Shown: piece after piece, positions 12,547-25,700 of the stretch | Numbering within the stretch: position 1 is the stretch's first letter | Layout: each line of letters opens with the position of its first letter | DNA from: Brachypterus glaber | Taxonomy: Eukaryota > Arthropoda > Insecta > Coleoptera > Kateretidae | NCBI GenBank assembly: GCA_958510825.1 | Contig: OY294045.1 | Span: 7,863,916 to 7,927,915 of the forward strand | Direction of reading: 5' to 3' | DNA: 64,000 nucleotides | Translations under genes and position numbers: made by a program | The notes under the pieces: model-generated | Databases searched by the model: none | Told to the model about the DNA's origin: nothing | Seen by the model: only the letters and a program-made list of their open reading frames with translations

Positions 12547-13510
12547 AAACTAAATTAAATTGTTTGATATTTACAAATTTAAAAAATCTATATAAAACAT
12601 TTTACTATTCCTTAAAACGACTTTTGTTTGATTAACTCAGTCGTCCCTCCGAAGTGACTGATCGATTTCGTGCTTTTTAGCACTCTTCAGAGCCACATAT
12701 CGGTAGTAGGGACAACTACGAAAATCAAATCCTTTCCATATATCTCTATATAGAGTTTAAAAATCGTTGTAAGGAAAAGCAAAAACAGCTAGCGACATCT
12801 ACTGCTAAAAGCAGAGACTGGATAAACCTATCGACAGTCCAAAAAAGGAAGCAGTTATTGGTTTCAAGAACCTATTGCACGCTGTCGATAGGGGGCAGAT
12901 TAATCAATGCCACGGTGGACATTGCCGCCAATTGAATCCTAAACGCTAGGAGGTCACCTTTTACAGTGGTATCTGAATTAATAAACTAAATTAAATTGTT
13001 TGATATTTACAAATTTAAAAAATCTATATAAAACATTTTACTATTCCTTAAAACGACTTTTGTTTGATTAACGCAGTCGTCCCTCCGAAGTGACTGATCG
13101 ATTTCGTGCTTTTTAGCACTCTTCAGAGCGACATATCGGTAGTAGGGACAACTACGAAAATCAAATCCTTTCCATATATCTCTATATAGAGTTTAAAAAT
13201 CGTTGTAAGGAAAAGCAAAAACAGCTAGCGACATCTACTGCTAAAAGCAGAGACTGGATAAACCTATCGACAGTCCAAAAAAGGAAGGAGTTATTGGTTT
13301 CAAGAACCTATTGCACGCTGTTCAAACGATTTTTAAACTCTATATAGAGATATATGGAAAGGATTTGATTTTCGTAGTTGTCCCTACTACCGATATGTGG
13401 CTCTGAAGAGTGCTAAAAAGCACGAAATCGATCAGTCACTTAGGAGGGACGACTGCGTTAATCAAACAAAAGTCGTTTTAAGGAATAGTAAAATGTTTTA
13501 TATAACATTT
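12547..13510. repeat. Fold-back repeat cluster: tandem pair plus inverted arm
   Basis: A unit starting AAACTAAATTAAATTG at 12547 is repeated from 12981, a direct period of about 434 bp. Bases 12884-12980 are a spacer present only after the first copy. The second copy ends at about 13320 and is followed by an inverted arm (13323-13510). The units are the same family as 1-480. The inverted arm stops about 13 bases before the syntrophin exon acceptor. Confidence 0.8.
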
Positions 13511-13523
13511 ATTTGTTTTTCAG

Positions 13524-13708
13524 GGTGTAAATGGAAAGGACGGCCCGCACAGCTTGTGATTCACTACGAAAACGGCTTCACATTATTAGAAGGAGGCACA
13601 GGATCCAGAACTCTCTGGAGATACTCTTATGACAGACTAAGGAATTCCTCAGATGACGGAAAACGATTTTTATGGTTGGACTTTGGGTCCGGCGAGGATG
13701 GTGACGTG
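13524..13708 (+). CDS. Syntrophin penultimate coding exon
   Basis: The acceptor is TTTGTTTTTCAG at 13512-13523. The first two bases finish a codon begun in an upstream exon outside the window. The donor is GTATGT at 13709, after GGTGACGTG. Coding from 13397, including its Met, is read-through of intron and repeat sequence and is not part of the protein. Confidence 0.9.
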
Positions 13709-16700
13709 GTATGTATGTAATTTATTTATTAACTAAATGGGTGTAAAGTAGTTTTCTACAATGCTTTTTCATATTTATGTGTTATTATATTTTTTCTATA
13801 GCATGACCTGTTAGTTTTGAATTTACTTTCTCGAGTTCTTTTTTATTTGTATTTATTAAGTCATCAGTCATCATCAAAGAGTGATTTAAGGCAGCTCTCT
13901 CTAAAAAATGTCTTATTTTTCCCATTTTAACATTAATATGTTTAAGACGGGGAGGTAGAGGGCTTAAGAAAAAAACCGTTACAAAAAAACATGAGAAATC
14001 GTGACGAAAATCCCAACAAAAATCGTAACAATTGTGACAAAATCGTGAGGAAAATCCCAACAAAAATCGTGACAATTGTGAGGAAATCGGGAGAAATCGT
14101 GAGGGAAATCCCAGCAAAAATCGTGACAATTGTGAGGAAATTGTGAGGAAAATCCTAACAAAAATCGTGACAATTGTGAGGAAATCGTGAGGAAAATCCC
14201 AACAAAAATCGAGACAAAAATTAATGGGTTTTGAGCCATAAGACATGTCCAATGTTAACTTTAAATTTATGTAACGCTCACATTGAGTTCTCGGCTGGGA
14301 TCATTGTTGATATCGGAAGCGTCAAATATATTTAAAGTTCTCGGCTGGGATAATTGAGTTCTCGGCTGGGATCATTGTTAAATAGATTCTACTGTACAAG
14401 TAAAGGAAAACCGTGATAACATATGTGACGCTTACGATATCAACAAAGTTCTCGGCTGGGATCATTGTTGTTATGTGACGCAAAAGTGTCCCAATTATGT
14501 GAAGATCCCAGCCGAGAACTTTAAATTTATGTGACGCTTACGAAATTAAGAAATATGCATGTAAAGAAAAACGTGTCTCGTAACTGGAGGCTTAAAACAT
14601 ATTAATGTTATCACGGTTTTGCTTTACTTGTACAGTAGAACGTTTTTAACAATGACGCCAGCCGAGAACTTTTATATATCATTTTTCCACTTGCCCCGCC
14701 CCAATTTTTCCAAAAACAATCTCAACAGACAGATTTTGGTAAAAAATCTGCCAAATTTCAAGTTTTTAGCTCAAATCGTTATAGAGAAATGCCAATGTCA
14801 GTTTGTTTGTGTTAATGTGTTGATAAGGAAATTATTTGGTATCAAGCTAAAATTAATTCAAGTTTTTATAGCTAATATAAAATATATATGATAATAATAG
14901 TCTAGCTCTGGAAATGAAGACAATACCAGCCAATTGGTATTTTTTGAAGAAAATAGTCAAAAAAGCAGAATTCACAAAAATGTCAGAAATTTCAGAAGAA
15001 ATCACAAACATTTATTTTATACAGAAGTAAAGATAAAAAAATCTATGGAGATTTGTTTATTATTTTAAGCACGTATAAAAAGCAAATGTTTATATTTATG
15101 TAAATTATTGTAGCTGAACAGTCACATGGTTAAAATACCTCAGTTGAGGTTCCATCAATGACAATAAACAATAAATAAAATAAATAAATTTAGTTCTTAC
15201 AAGAATCAACATAAAACGTCATAAAACGCAAAAGTAAGAAAAGAAAAATTGAGTTCAAATGTAATCAGTTTCAAAATCAACTATTAAACTTTTCGCAGTT
15301 GTACGAAAAATCATACTTTTCTCACAAAATTCTTATACAGAAAGTGGTGCTTTTAGATACCATGCAATAAAATGTTTTTTATTCGATTTCAGTATATAGC
15401 CTGTTCCAGAACTCGCGTACAGAAATTTGAGGGTGTATTAAAAACCCTCTGGAAAATATAAAAAAAATGTCAAAAAAATCCCTCTTCCTTCAATTCAAAA
15501 ATAAGAACACTTTAGGTGGACCAATACTGTTGCTGATGTTAAATTACCTTTAAAAGTTGAATTTGTAGCTATGGAAGCAAATTTAATTATTGCAGGTAAA
15601 TATTCTGTAGGTTCACATGGTGATTAATGTGACATAAATATTTATTAATGTCAAAAAACCACCGCCGGATGGAGTGACTCTATAAAAATTTAATATTTGA
15701 TAGACCCTGTCGGTTTTGTCAAAATATAATAACCTAAAAAGATTCTAAAGTTGAAAGTCTCAAACAATGCACGCGTCAACAATTAAAATGCAACCATAGT
15801 TACTAATAAGTAGGGAAAAACTAATTTGTAGGTAATTTAACATTAGCAATAGGATTGGTCAGATTAAATAGCTTCCTTTTTAATTAGTATTGAAGATGGA
15901 TTTTTTTTGAATTTTTTTTCATATTTTCCAGAGGGTTTTTAATATACCCTCAAATTTCTGTACGCGAGTTCTGGAACAGGCTGTATTTAATAAATACAGT
16001 TGTATTTTTAAATAAGTTGAGGTTAGAACTCTATCAACCAATCAACGTCGACTATATTTTATTTTGCGGCCAAGGCCGAAAAATTAAACTTTTTTTACTG
16101 GTTTATTATACAAAAAGTGCCGCTTTTGAATACCTTCATTTTCATAGAAAACGCTCACATCACAGAACCCTGAGGTCCCCAACATTTTAAATTTTTAGTT
16201 GTGGTATATGTACTTTAATAAGATTGACACTGACATTTTCCGTAATAATTAAGTAAGGTTAAAGTACAGTCTATATTATATAGTGCAAGTCCTATAACTG
16301 TCTTTAAGCATATATGCTTATAAGCAAAAAGGTTAACAAATTTTATTATAAATGATATTTATACAGTATGTCTCCAGATAGAGTTACAAAGAGGAATTTA
16401 TTTTTTATTTTTGATTTGATCTCAAAAAAAGTCACTCTTTATAACTTGCCCTGCTTGATTTTAAACTCCCAAAACACTAAGCGCTTTTTGTACAACTCTT
16501 ACGGTTCATGGGATAATGTTTTTTTCTTCAAAATAGTGTCTTCAAAAATATAAAGAAAATAAAACATCATCAAGAGTGACTTATTTTAAGATATCAAAAA
16601 TAAAAAAATCTTCTTTGTAATTCTAACAGTTGGTTTGTGTAATTTGGTGTAATTTTTGCGTGCCAAGCCTCAATGATGGCCTGTCGTAATTCTTCAGCAT

Positions 16701-19700
16701 TATGACCCAGGAAAGTTAGTTTCTTCCCTCGCTCTGACTCCGGTATGGAAAGGGTTTTCCCGCAGATAATTCATTAATTGCATATCTTCTTCTGCACTAC
16801 TCATTCTACTTCGAACAGAACCCCGCTTTCTGCTAATCTGTCCAGTTTCCTCAAGTTTTTTCTTTGCTCGCATTATAGTGCTGTTTGCAACATTTAATTC
16901 AGTGGCTATTTCACGTACACTTATCCCGTCATTTATTCTTGCTGTTATAATACATTTTTGATAATTTGTAAGCTGCGGTATAACTAATGTGAATTATTTT
17001 GACAAGTAATGTCATAATAATATTTGACAAATAAATTTCAAAGAGACCTTGATAAAGTTCAATATAATCTGTAACATTTTTAGGTGTAAGCGTTTATTAT
17101 GAAAACGATGGTATCCAAATCCAATAAAAAACACAATTTAAATAAACCTAAATCCAAGTAAGCAAAGCAAAGCAAAGTATAATTTAAGTGAATCAAACGT
17201 ACCACATTTAAACTTTTATAATTCTTAAAATAGGTCATAGAGATAATACCTTGCCAAGGAAAATAAGGAAAATAAGGAAAACCAGCCAAGATATATTTCC
17301 ATTGTATTATCTGTCAGATAATCACGTCATTGAAATACATAAAATACGAGATTATTATACAGCCTGTTCCAGAAATCGCGTACAGAAATTTGAGGGTATA
17401 TTAAAAACTCTCTGGAGAATATGAAAAAAATTTCAAAAAAAAATCCATTTTCAATACTAATTAAAAAGGAACCTATTTAATCTGACCAATCCTGTTGCTG
17501 ATGTTAAATTACATACAAATTAGTTTTTCCCTACTTATTAGTACTATGATTGCATTTTAATTGTTGACGCATGTATTGTTTGAGACTTTCAACTTTAGAA
17601 TCTTTTTAGGTTATTAATAATAATAACTTATTATATTTTGACCAAAGCGACAGAGGCTATCAAATATTCTATTTTTATAGGGTCATTCCATCCGACGGTG
17701 GTTTTTTGACATTAATAGATATTTACGTCACATTAATCACCATGTCAACCTACAGAATATGTACCTGCAATAATTAAATTTGCTTCCATAGTTACAAATT
17801 CAACTTTTAAAGTTAATTTAATATCAGCAACAGTATTGGTCCACTTAAAGCATTCCTATTTTTGAATTGAAAGAAGATGGATTTTTTTTTGACATTTTTT
17901 TCATATTTTCCAGTGTTTTTAATATACCCTCAAATTTCTGTACGCGAGTTCTGGAACAGACTGTATATGTCCGAGATCTAGATTTTGTTATATTATGTAT
18001 ATTTTTATAGGATTATCACTATGTATACTTTCGTCAAAACATGACTTTGTCAGTATACAGGGTATTCTTTTAGTAGGCCAGAAACATGCCTTAATAAAAT
18101 ATAATTTACTTAAAAGAACTTTATACAATTTTGTCCTTGGTATACCACGTCGCACAGTGGTGGAATTTTCGTAAAAGCTGGCCAAAATTTAACTAATCTC
18201 TATATGGGGATTTTTCAGCTAGCTGAATACGAAAATGATACTATTATATATTTTTAAGAAAATGGCAGATTAAATATGTTGGACATAAATGTCAAAAGAA
18301 AAAAAAATTAAAATTATAAGTATGCAATTTTTAAGGTCGCTGATTACAAAAATTGTATTTTTTTTTTAAAGAAAATAGAGGATCCAATATGGCGGTATGG
18401 TTTTAAACGTCGTGCAAAATGCATAAATTAAAATTTGTGCTTAAAAACGACAAAATTTGGCATTCACCTACCTTATTACTAATTAATTAAAAAGAATGTA
18501 GTTTGTGTATTTCGAAATATACAATATTTATTCTTTTTAATTATTCTACACGGTATACAAATCAAATTAACCAATTTTTAATTGATTAAATATTTTTTTA
18601 TTTATTTAAAAACATGATTCTCTGCCAAATTTTAATTTAAAACAATAAAATTATCTTTCCACTTCATTTAAAAATTAAATAAATTAAAAATATTTTTAAT
18701 AGTATATTTTTTTCTATTTTGTTCTAAAATTTAAAAACTTACATTTAAATTGATGACTGATTTATGGATTTTTGTTCTGGGTTGGCATTACAGTTTACAC
18801 TATGTTTAAAATTCTAAGAACAAATGATATTTTGATATATTTTACAGTTATCTCTTCTTTTTACACTGCAATTAACCAGTCCACAATTTTAACACGGTAA
18901 AAAATAATATTAATAAAAAGTCCATACACAAAATTTTGTAAAAAATTAAACTTTAAATCGACATTGACATTTGCACGCAAAACGTCAAGAGATAGGCTTT
19001 TGTATGTTGCCAACCCAACACAAAAAAAAGTAGAGACCTCTTATGGGCCTATAAGAACACGCAAAATGCGTGTGATTATGAGCTTATAAGAGTCGCAAAA
19101 TAGAAAAAATATATTAATAACTTTTAAAATGGTGGGTATAGGTCTTTGTCCTTCAGAAAAACACGTTTCATAACTTGCCGACGTTTCGAAAAATTTATTT
19201 TCTTCCTCAGGGCTCTACAATTCAGAAAAAGGCAGAAATTACAATATGTTATACCATTAAAAAAATATATAAATATATAAAGATTTTACATGTTTTAGTA
19301 AATTATGGCCAACTCTATCAACTAAGGACCTTTTGGGCGTATGTAAACATCTACAATTTTTATATAACGATATTTTTATTATAATAGGAGACGTATGCTT
19401 GTAGAATAGCTCTTAAATTTGGGATAATCTCAATTTTAAATTGATATTAAAATCCCAGCATGTTAAATTAGAAAAATTTATAGCTTTTAAAGTATAATAC
19501 ATCTTAAGTTTTATTATTAATAATTTGAGCGTGCATTAAAAATAATCGTATACATATACATATATGTATTTATTATATTGCCTATTTCTTCTTTTTCTTC
19601 GTTTTTCTCTAAAATATCTATTTTTTTTTTCCGGATGATGATAACACAGGCCTGCATCAAGTTTGCTTTTTTGGTTTCATACTAAGAGAAGTCTTCTCCT

Positions 19701-22700
19701 TGCACACCAGTAACTTTTCTTCTAAGACTTTTTCTCATCATATCATAAATTTTTTTAGTGATTTAGTTTAAGACCTTGGGGTCCAGGAATAAAAAAAAAT
19801 ATAAAAATTTTTCGAACGGTTATTTTTCACTGCTGAAAGTTATAAAAACTATTTTTTGAGAATTTTAATGTGGGCCAATACTCAAATTGTATTCAACAAA
19901 AAAAAATAGAAATGTTCTTTTTTTGCCCTTTAAAAAGTATGTATTAATACCGCCTGGCGGGATTACTATAGACTTGAATATAGATAAAATTACATCATTT
20001 TAAAGCTTAAACATTCCTCTACAAAATAAAATTAAATTCACTTTTCTACCTCTACTAATAAAGCGGGAAATTATTTTTGAACGCGATCTATACATTCTAT
20101 ACCACTATGCGTCGGTAGCGACCATGTTAAAAAGTTTTAAAATGCAGAACAGGGTAGTTTTTAAGCCATGCGCTAAACCTAAAAATCTAAATGTACCAAA
20201 GATGGAAAAAAACCTAATTTACCCATTTAAAATAAAAATTCAAATTTTCAGTAATTAGGTTAATTTTTATTTACGTAGTTTACATTTATGAATATTCTTT
20301 TTTCGTTATCTCAATTTGCAAGATGTTTAGCAAAACATACGATGTGGAAATTTAATTAAAGCAAAACTTGGTTTAAAGACCACCAACAAAGAATTTTCAT
20401 CACAAAGAAAATGCATTTAAGTTTTCAATAGAAATATATAAATTTAAAGATGCACAAACTTTTCTTTGTGAAATCAAAGAGTTAGTAGATATGTACTTTT
20501 CATATAAGTGATGACATTATTTTAATTATTAAATCTTATTTAGAAAACAGAGTGCAGTATGTAGAGTATAAAGGCTATAAGTCAAAAGTTTATATTGCTT
20601 ACTCTGGAGTACCGCAGGGTTCTAACCTAGGCCCGCTGCTATTTTTACTTTTTTTTAATGATATACATACTTTCATCAGGTGCTGTAAATTATTATATGC
20701 TGACGATTTAAAGTTGTATTTTGTTATACGCACGATTTTTGATTGTATTGTCTTACAAAAGGATCTAGACAATTTACTTAATTGGTGCTTTATCAATAAA
20801 TTGGACTTAAATGCAAAAAAGTGCAAGGTTATGACTTTCTCACGTAAAAAAAATAATATTTACTTTAATTATGATATAAATAGAGTTATTTTAGAAAGAG
20901 TGTTTGAAATTAAAGACTTAGGTATTACTTTCGATCCAAAATTATATTTTGATGTTCATATAAGTAAAATATGCTCTAGTGCTCGAAAAGTTTTAGGATT
21001 TGTCATTAGAAACACAAAACATTTTTCAAACTGTGATTCAATTAAAACATTATACAATTCGTTTGTCCGTAGCAAACTTGAGTATGCGTGTATAGTATGG
21101 TCCCCTCACTATTCAAAGTATATAAACCAGATTGAAAAAGTGCAGAAAAAATTTCTTAAATATTTATACTTTAAAAAATATAAAGTTTATCCAAACGATG
21201 TTTCGTACTCAGATCTGTTAGAAATGTTTAATGTTCAGCCATTAGTAGAAAGACGTCTTTATCAAAGCATTATTTTTTTATACAAAGTACTGCATAGTCT
21301 GGTAGATGCTCCGTTGTTGCTTGACATGGTAAATATGGCCGTACCGCGTACATCTGCCCGTCAATTTCGTACTTTTCATATTGATGTAACTAACACAGTG
21401 AATCATTTGCACTCTCCTATGTTTGATATGTGCGCATCATACAACAACTTAGGTGATAATATTGATATATTTGATAATAATTTTAATAGGTTTAAAAAAC
21501 ATTTATTAGTTGATGTGAAAAATTGTATGTTGCCTGACATTTAATGTAATCTAATTTATTTTTTATGTTTTTTTTATATGTATTTTTATCTTAGTCTTAG
21601 TTTATATTTTAATCTTAGTTTTAAGCTTTTCTTTGATCCTGTTATTAGGTTCCTTACCTGTTGGATTTGTAATGAATAAATAAATAAATAAATTTTGTTT
21701 CGTATGTTGGTATATTCTTCAAAACAGGCATCCATGTTCTATTTAATTATGTACAGTTTTTTCCATTAGAAAATTATTAAGCATAAGCAAATGACTACCA
21801 CACGGAAAAAAAAAATTATAGCTAGGTGCGCTATAACACACATACCAAGCAAATTATAATCGCTTATTATATAAATACAAGGCTTTCTCTTACAATTATG
21901 GCAGTCAGTGTAAAAATTTATATGAAATACTTTAATTGTTTAGTGAATAATAAAATATAACAAATAGTATGGCATTTATAGCTTAAATAGATTTAATTAT
22001 TGTCCGTGCTAATAATTTTTATAATATAATAAAATTTCTGTAAATTTATAATAGTGCCTGTAATAAATATAATCGTGTCTGTAATATATATAATCGTTTC
22101 CAATTTATTTTTCACATTATTAGTTATTGTGTCCCTTATAATCTATAGCTTAAATCACTATAATTTGCCACTGTTACCAAATATCTTATAATGTATAGCG
22201 CAGAGCCCACTAATTTCTTTCCGTGCACTTGGCTGATATGATTTTTTGATATTTATTCCTAAACATACATAGAACTTATTATGGTCTGTTTGATCAAGCA
22301 AGATAGTAAATTAAAAATCGCACAATGAATATTTTCAAAACAGATTAGAATATTGGATGTGCGAATATACTGCTTGGTTTATTTTATAAAACATAAATAT
22401 ATTCTATACACAAACATATACTAAGGACAGAAATTTTTAATTTTAAACAAAATTATAAAAATATTAATTTATTATTTATTTCTTAATCAGCGTGCAGAGT
22501 TGACTCTTGGTACTGAAGAGGGCCAGCAGCCCGAAACTGTCAGTCTACCAATATCACTCTGTACGATGATTAGAAAATAGATTGATGGAATAATAAATTA
22601 ATATTTTTATAATTTTGTTTAAAATTAAAAATTTCTGTCCTTACTAATTTTACGTCTAACCACCCGTTAGTGGTACTATGTGCTTGAGACACACAAGTCT

Positions 22701-25700
22701 TCAACTTGCTACCATTCAAAGTCTCCAGATAAGGAGAGGTATGAGTAGTTGTCTACATCTAGAAATAGATGGCGCACAAGTCTACATCAATCTAATGGCT
22801 ATATTCCTTTTGCGAGTAAAGTCTAAAAACGTTTTCTTAATCAGCGTGCAGAGTTGACTCTTGGTACTGAAGAGGGCCAGCAGCCCGAAACTGTCAGTCT
22901 ACCAATATCACTCTGTACGATGATTAGAAAATAGATTGATGGAATAATAAATTAATATTTTTATAATTTTGTTTAAAATTAAAAATTTCTGTCCTTACTA
23001 ATTTTACGTCTAACCACCCGTTAGTGGTACTATGTGCTTGAGACACACAAGTCTTCAACTTGCTACCATTCAAAGTCTCCAGATAAGGAGAGGTATGAGT
23101 AGTTGTCTACATCTAGAAATAGATGGCGCACAAGTCTACATCAATCTAATGGCTATATTCCTTTTGCGAGTAAAGTCTAAAAACGTTTTCTTAATCAGCG
23201 TGCAGAGTTGACTCTTGGTACTGAAGAGGGCCAGCAGCCCGAAACTGTCAGTCTACCAATATCACTCTGTACGATGATTAGAAAATAGATTGATGGAATA
23301 ATAAATTAATATTTTTATAATTTTGTTTAAAATTAAAAATTTCTGTCCTTACTAATTTTACGTCTAACCACCCGTTAGTGGTACTATGTGCTTGAGACAC
23401 ACAAGTCTTCAACTTGCTACCATTCAAAGTCTCCAGATAAGGAGAGGTATGAGTAGTTGTCTACATCTAGAAATAGATGGCGCACAAGTCTACATCAATC
23501 TAATGGCTATATTCCTTTTGCGAGTAAAGTCTAAAAACGTTTTCTTAATCAGCGTGCAGAGTTGACTCTTGGTACTGAAGAGGGCCAGCAGCCCGAAACT
23601 GTCAGTCTACCAATATCGCTCTGTACGATGATTAGAAAATAGATTGATGGAATAATAAATTAATATTTTTATAATTTTGTTTAAAATTAAAAATTTCTGT
23701 CCTTACTAATTTTACGTCTAACCACCCGTTAGTGGTACTATGTGCTTGAGACACACAAGTCTTCAACTTGCTACCATTCAAAGTCTCCAGATAGGGAGAG
23801 GTATGAGTAGTTGTCTACATCTAGAAATAGATGGCGCACAAGTCTACATCAATCTAATGGCTATATTCCTTTTGCGAGTAAAGTCTAAAAACGTTTTCTT
23901 AATCAGCGTGCAGAGTTGACTCTTGGTACTGAAGAGGGCCAGCAGCCCAAAACTGTCAGTCTACCAATATCACTCTGTACGATGATTAGAAAATAGATTG
24001 ATGGAATAATAAATTAATATTTTTATAATTTTGTTTAAAATTAAAAATTTCTGTCCTTACTAATTTTACGTCTAACCACCCGTTAGTGGTACTATGTGCT
24101 TGAGACACACAAGTCTTCAACTTGCTACCATTCAAAGTCTCCAGATAAGGAGAGGTATGAGTAGTTGTCTACATCTAGAAATAGATGGCGCACAAGTCTA
24201 CATCAATCTAATGGCTATATTCCTTTTGCGAGTAAAGTCTAAAAACGTTTTCTTAATCAGCGTGCAGAGTTGACTCTTGGTACTGAAGAGGGCCAGCAGC
24301 CCAAAACTGTCAGTCTACCAATATCACTCTGTACGATGATTAGAAAATAGATTGATGGAATAATAAATTAATATTTTTATAATTTTGTTTAAAATTAAAA
24401 ATTTCTGTCCTTACTAATTTTACGTCTAACCACCCGTTAGTGGTACTATGTGCTTGAGACACACAAGTCTTCAACTTGCTACCATTCAAAGTCTCCAGAT
24501 AAGGAGAGGTATGAGTAGTTGTCTACATCTAGAAATAGATGGCGCACAAGTCTACATCAATCTAATGGCTATATTCCTTTTGCGAGTAAAGTCTAAAAAC
24601 GTTTTCTTAATCAGCGTGCAGAGTTGACTCTTGGTACTGAAGAGGGCCAGCAGCCCGAAACTGTCAGTCTACCAATATCACTCTGTACGATGATTAGAAA
24701 ATAGATTGATGGAATAACAAACATATACTATTCAAACCTGTTATAAAAATATTTACTGTGCGATTTTTAATTTTTTAATTTACTATCTTGCTTGAAAAAA
24801 CAGACCATAGCACCTACATGTATAGTAGGGCGGGGGTTACTTAATTTTTACATTTTGGAAACCGTATTTTTTTAAAATCTTAGTTACATGGAAATAGTTT
24901 AGATCTGGAAAAAAAAATGTTTGCAAAAAATATACGTTGCCTAAAAATATTACCGAAAATAAACTTTTTTAAAATATAATAAAACTTCGCCTCCAAATAA
25001 CTCAAAAACTTAATACTTTTACAAAAAATATACAAAATTACATTTTTTGGTCACATTCGGACAAACTTCTTTATATTAAAAAAGTAAAAAAATATGAAAT
25101 TTTGTGCTTTTTACCTTCTTTAAAATTTTAAAAAGCACCACATTTCCGCTTAAAAGCTTTTTATGAGCTTTGATATCTTATAAAAACAATTTTTTTATGC
25201 GTCTTGCTTTTCCCATTTATATGATGAAATAAAAATAATTAGGAATAATTTTTGATATTTTTGCCAGCCAGATTGGATCCGTGATACTGTAAAATATAAT
25301 TTTGACTTATTTTTTGTAACCAGCGACCTCGAATACCTCTGTTTACTAATTTTTCTATAATTTAATCCATATTTGGTATTTATGTCCGCCATATTGGATC
25401 AGCCATTTTGTAAAAAAAATAATTACCTTACCCTGCTGAAAATGACGGGTCTGGGCGGGTATAAATGGTGCATAAACCGGACTTTAGCGGATGTAATTCA
25501 CCCGCTCAAGTCCGGTCTATGCAACATTTATACCCGCGCAGACCCGTTATTTTCAATAGGGTAGATTCATAATTAGTGACTTTATCAACTTGGTAACATG
25601 ATAGTTTAAAGTGTTGGGCAAGTTTATAATTTAAAAAAAATCTAATTTAAAAAAACTTTAAATCAAATCCGCACGGATTAATTAATCTTAAATAATTTTT

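Larger units (their letters stand above)
22424..24716 (+). mobile_element. Retrozyme-like tandem array: 354-bp hammerhead-ribozyme repeat, with 14-bp target-site duplication
   Basis: Six full 354-bp units and a partial seventh run head-to-tail from about 22479 (unit start CGTGCAGAGT at 22491, 22845, 23199, 23553, 23907, 24261, 24615). They are almost identical. Each carries a type I hammerhead ribozyme. Bases 22424-22475 are an inverted 52-base piece of the same unit (AGGACAGAAATTTTTAATTT). The perfect duplication ACAAACATATACTA flanks the whole block at 22410-22423 and 24717-24730, so the block was inserted as one event by target-primed reverse transcription. There is no open reading frame. 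It lies in the syntrophin intron in sense orientation. Comparable non-autonomous hammerhead repeats (retrozymes) in animals are thought to be mobilised by Penelope-like elements. Confidence 0.9.
22266..24820. repeat. Inverted-repeat element split by the hammerhead array
   Basis: TATGGTCTGTTTGATCAAGC and AGATAGTAAATTAAAAA at about 22280-22320 reappear as reverse complement at about 24770-24810. The array therefore landed inside a small palindromic element whose arms now lie 2.4 kb apart. Confidence 0.6.

Noticed and set aside
13397..13523. Met start of a 107-codon protein before the syntrophin exon
   Set aside because: The frame before 13524 is repeat sequence and a clear T-rich acceptor precedes the exon, so this is intron read-through.
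13785..14252. 155- and 86-codon minus-strand proteins (DFCWDF repeats)
   Set aside because: They are translations of a minisatellite in two overlapping frames, with no domain.
22491..24716. CRISPR-like or ordinary satellite array
   Set aside because: Units are 354 bp, contiguous and without variable spacers, and the block has a target-site duplication and ribozymes. It is therefore a mobile insertion and not CRISPR, and not a centromeric satellite.
25373..25564. 63-codon protein in syntrophin intron
   Set aside because: It spans a palindromic MITE and reads its two arms.
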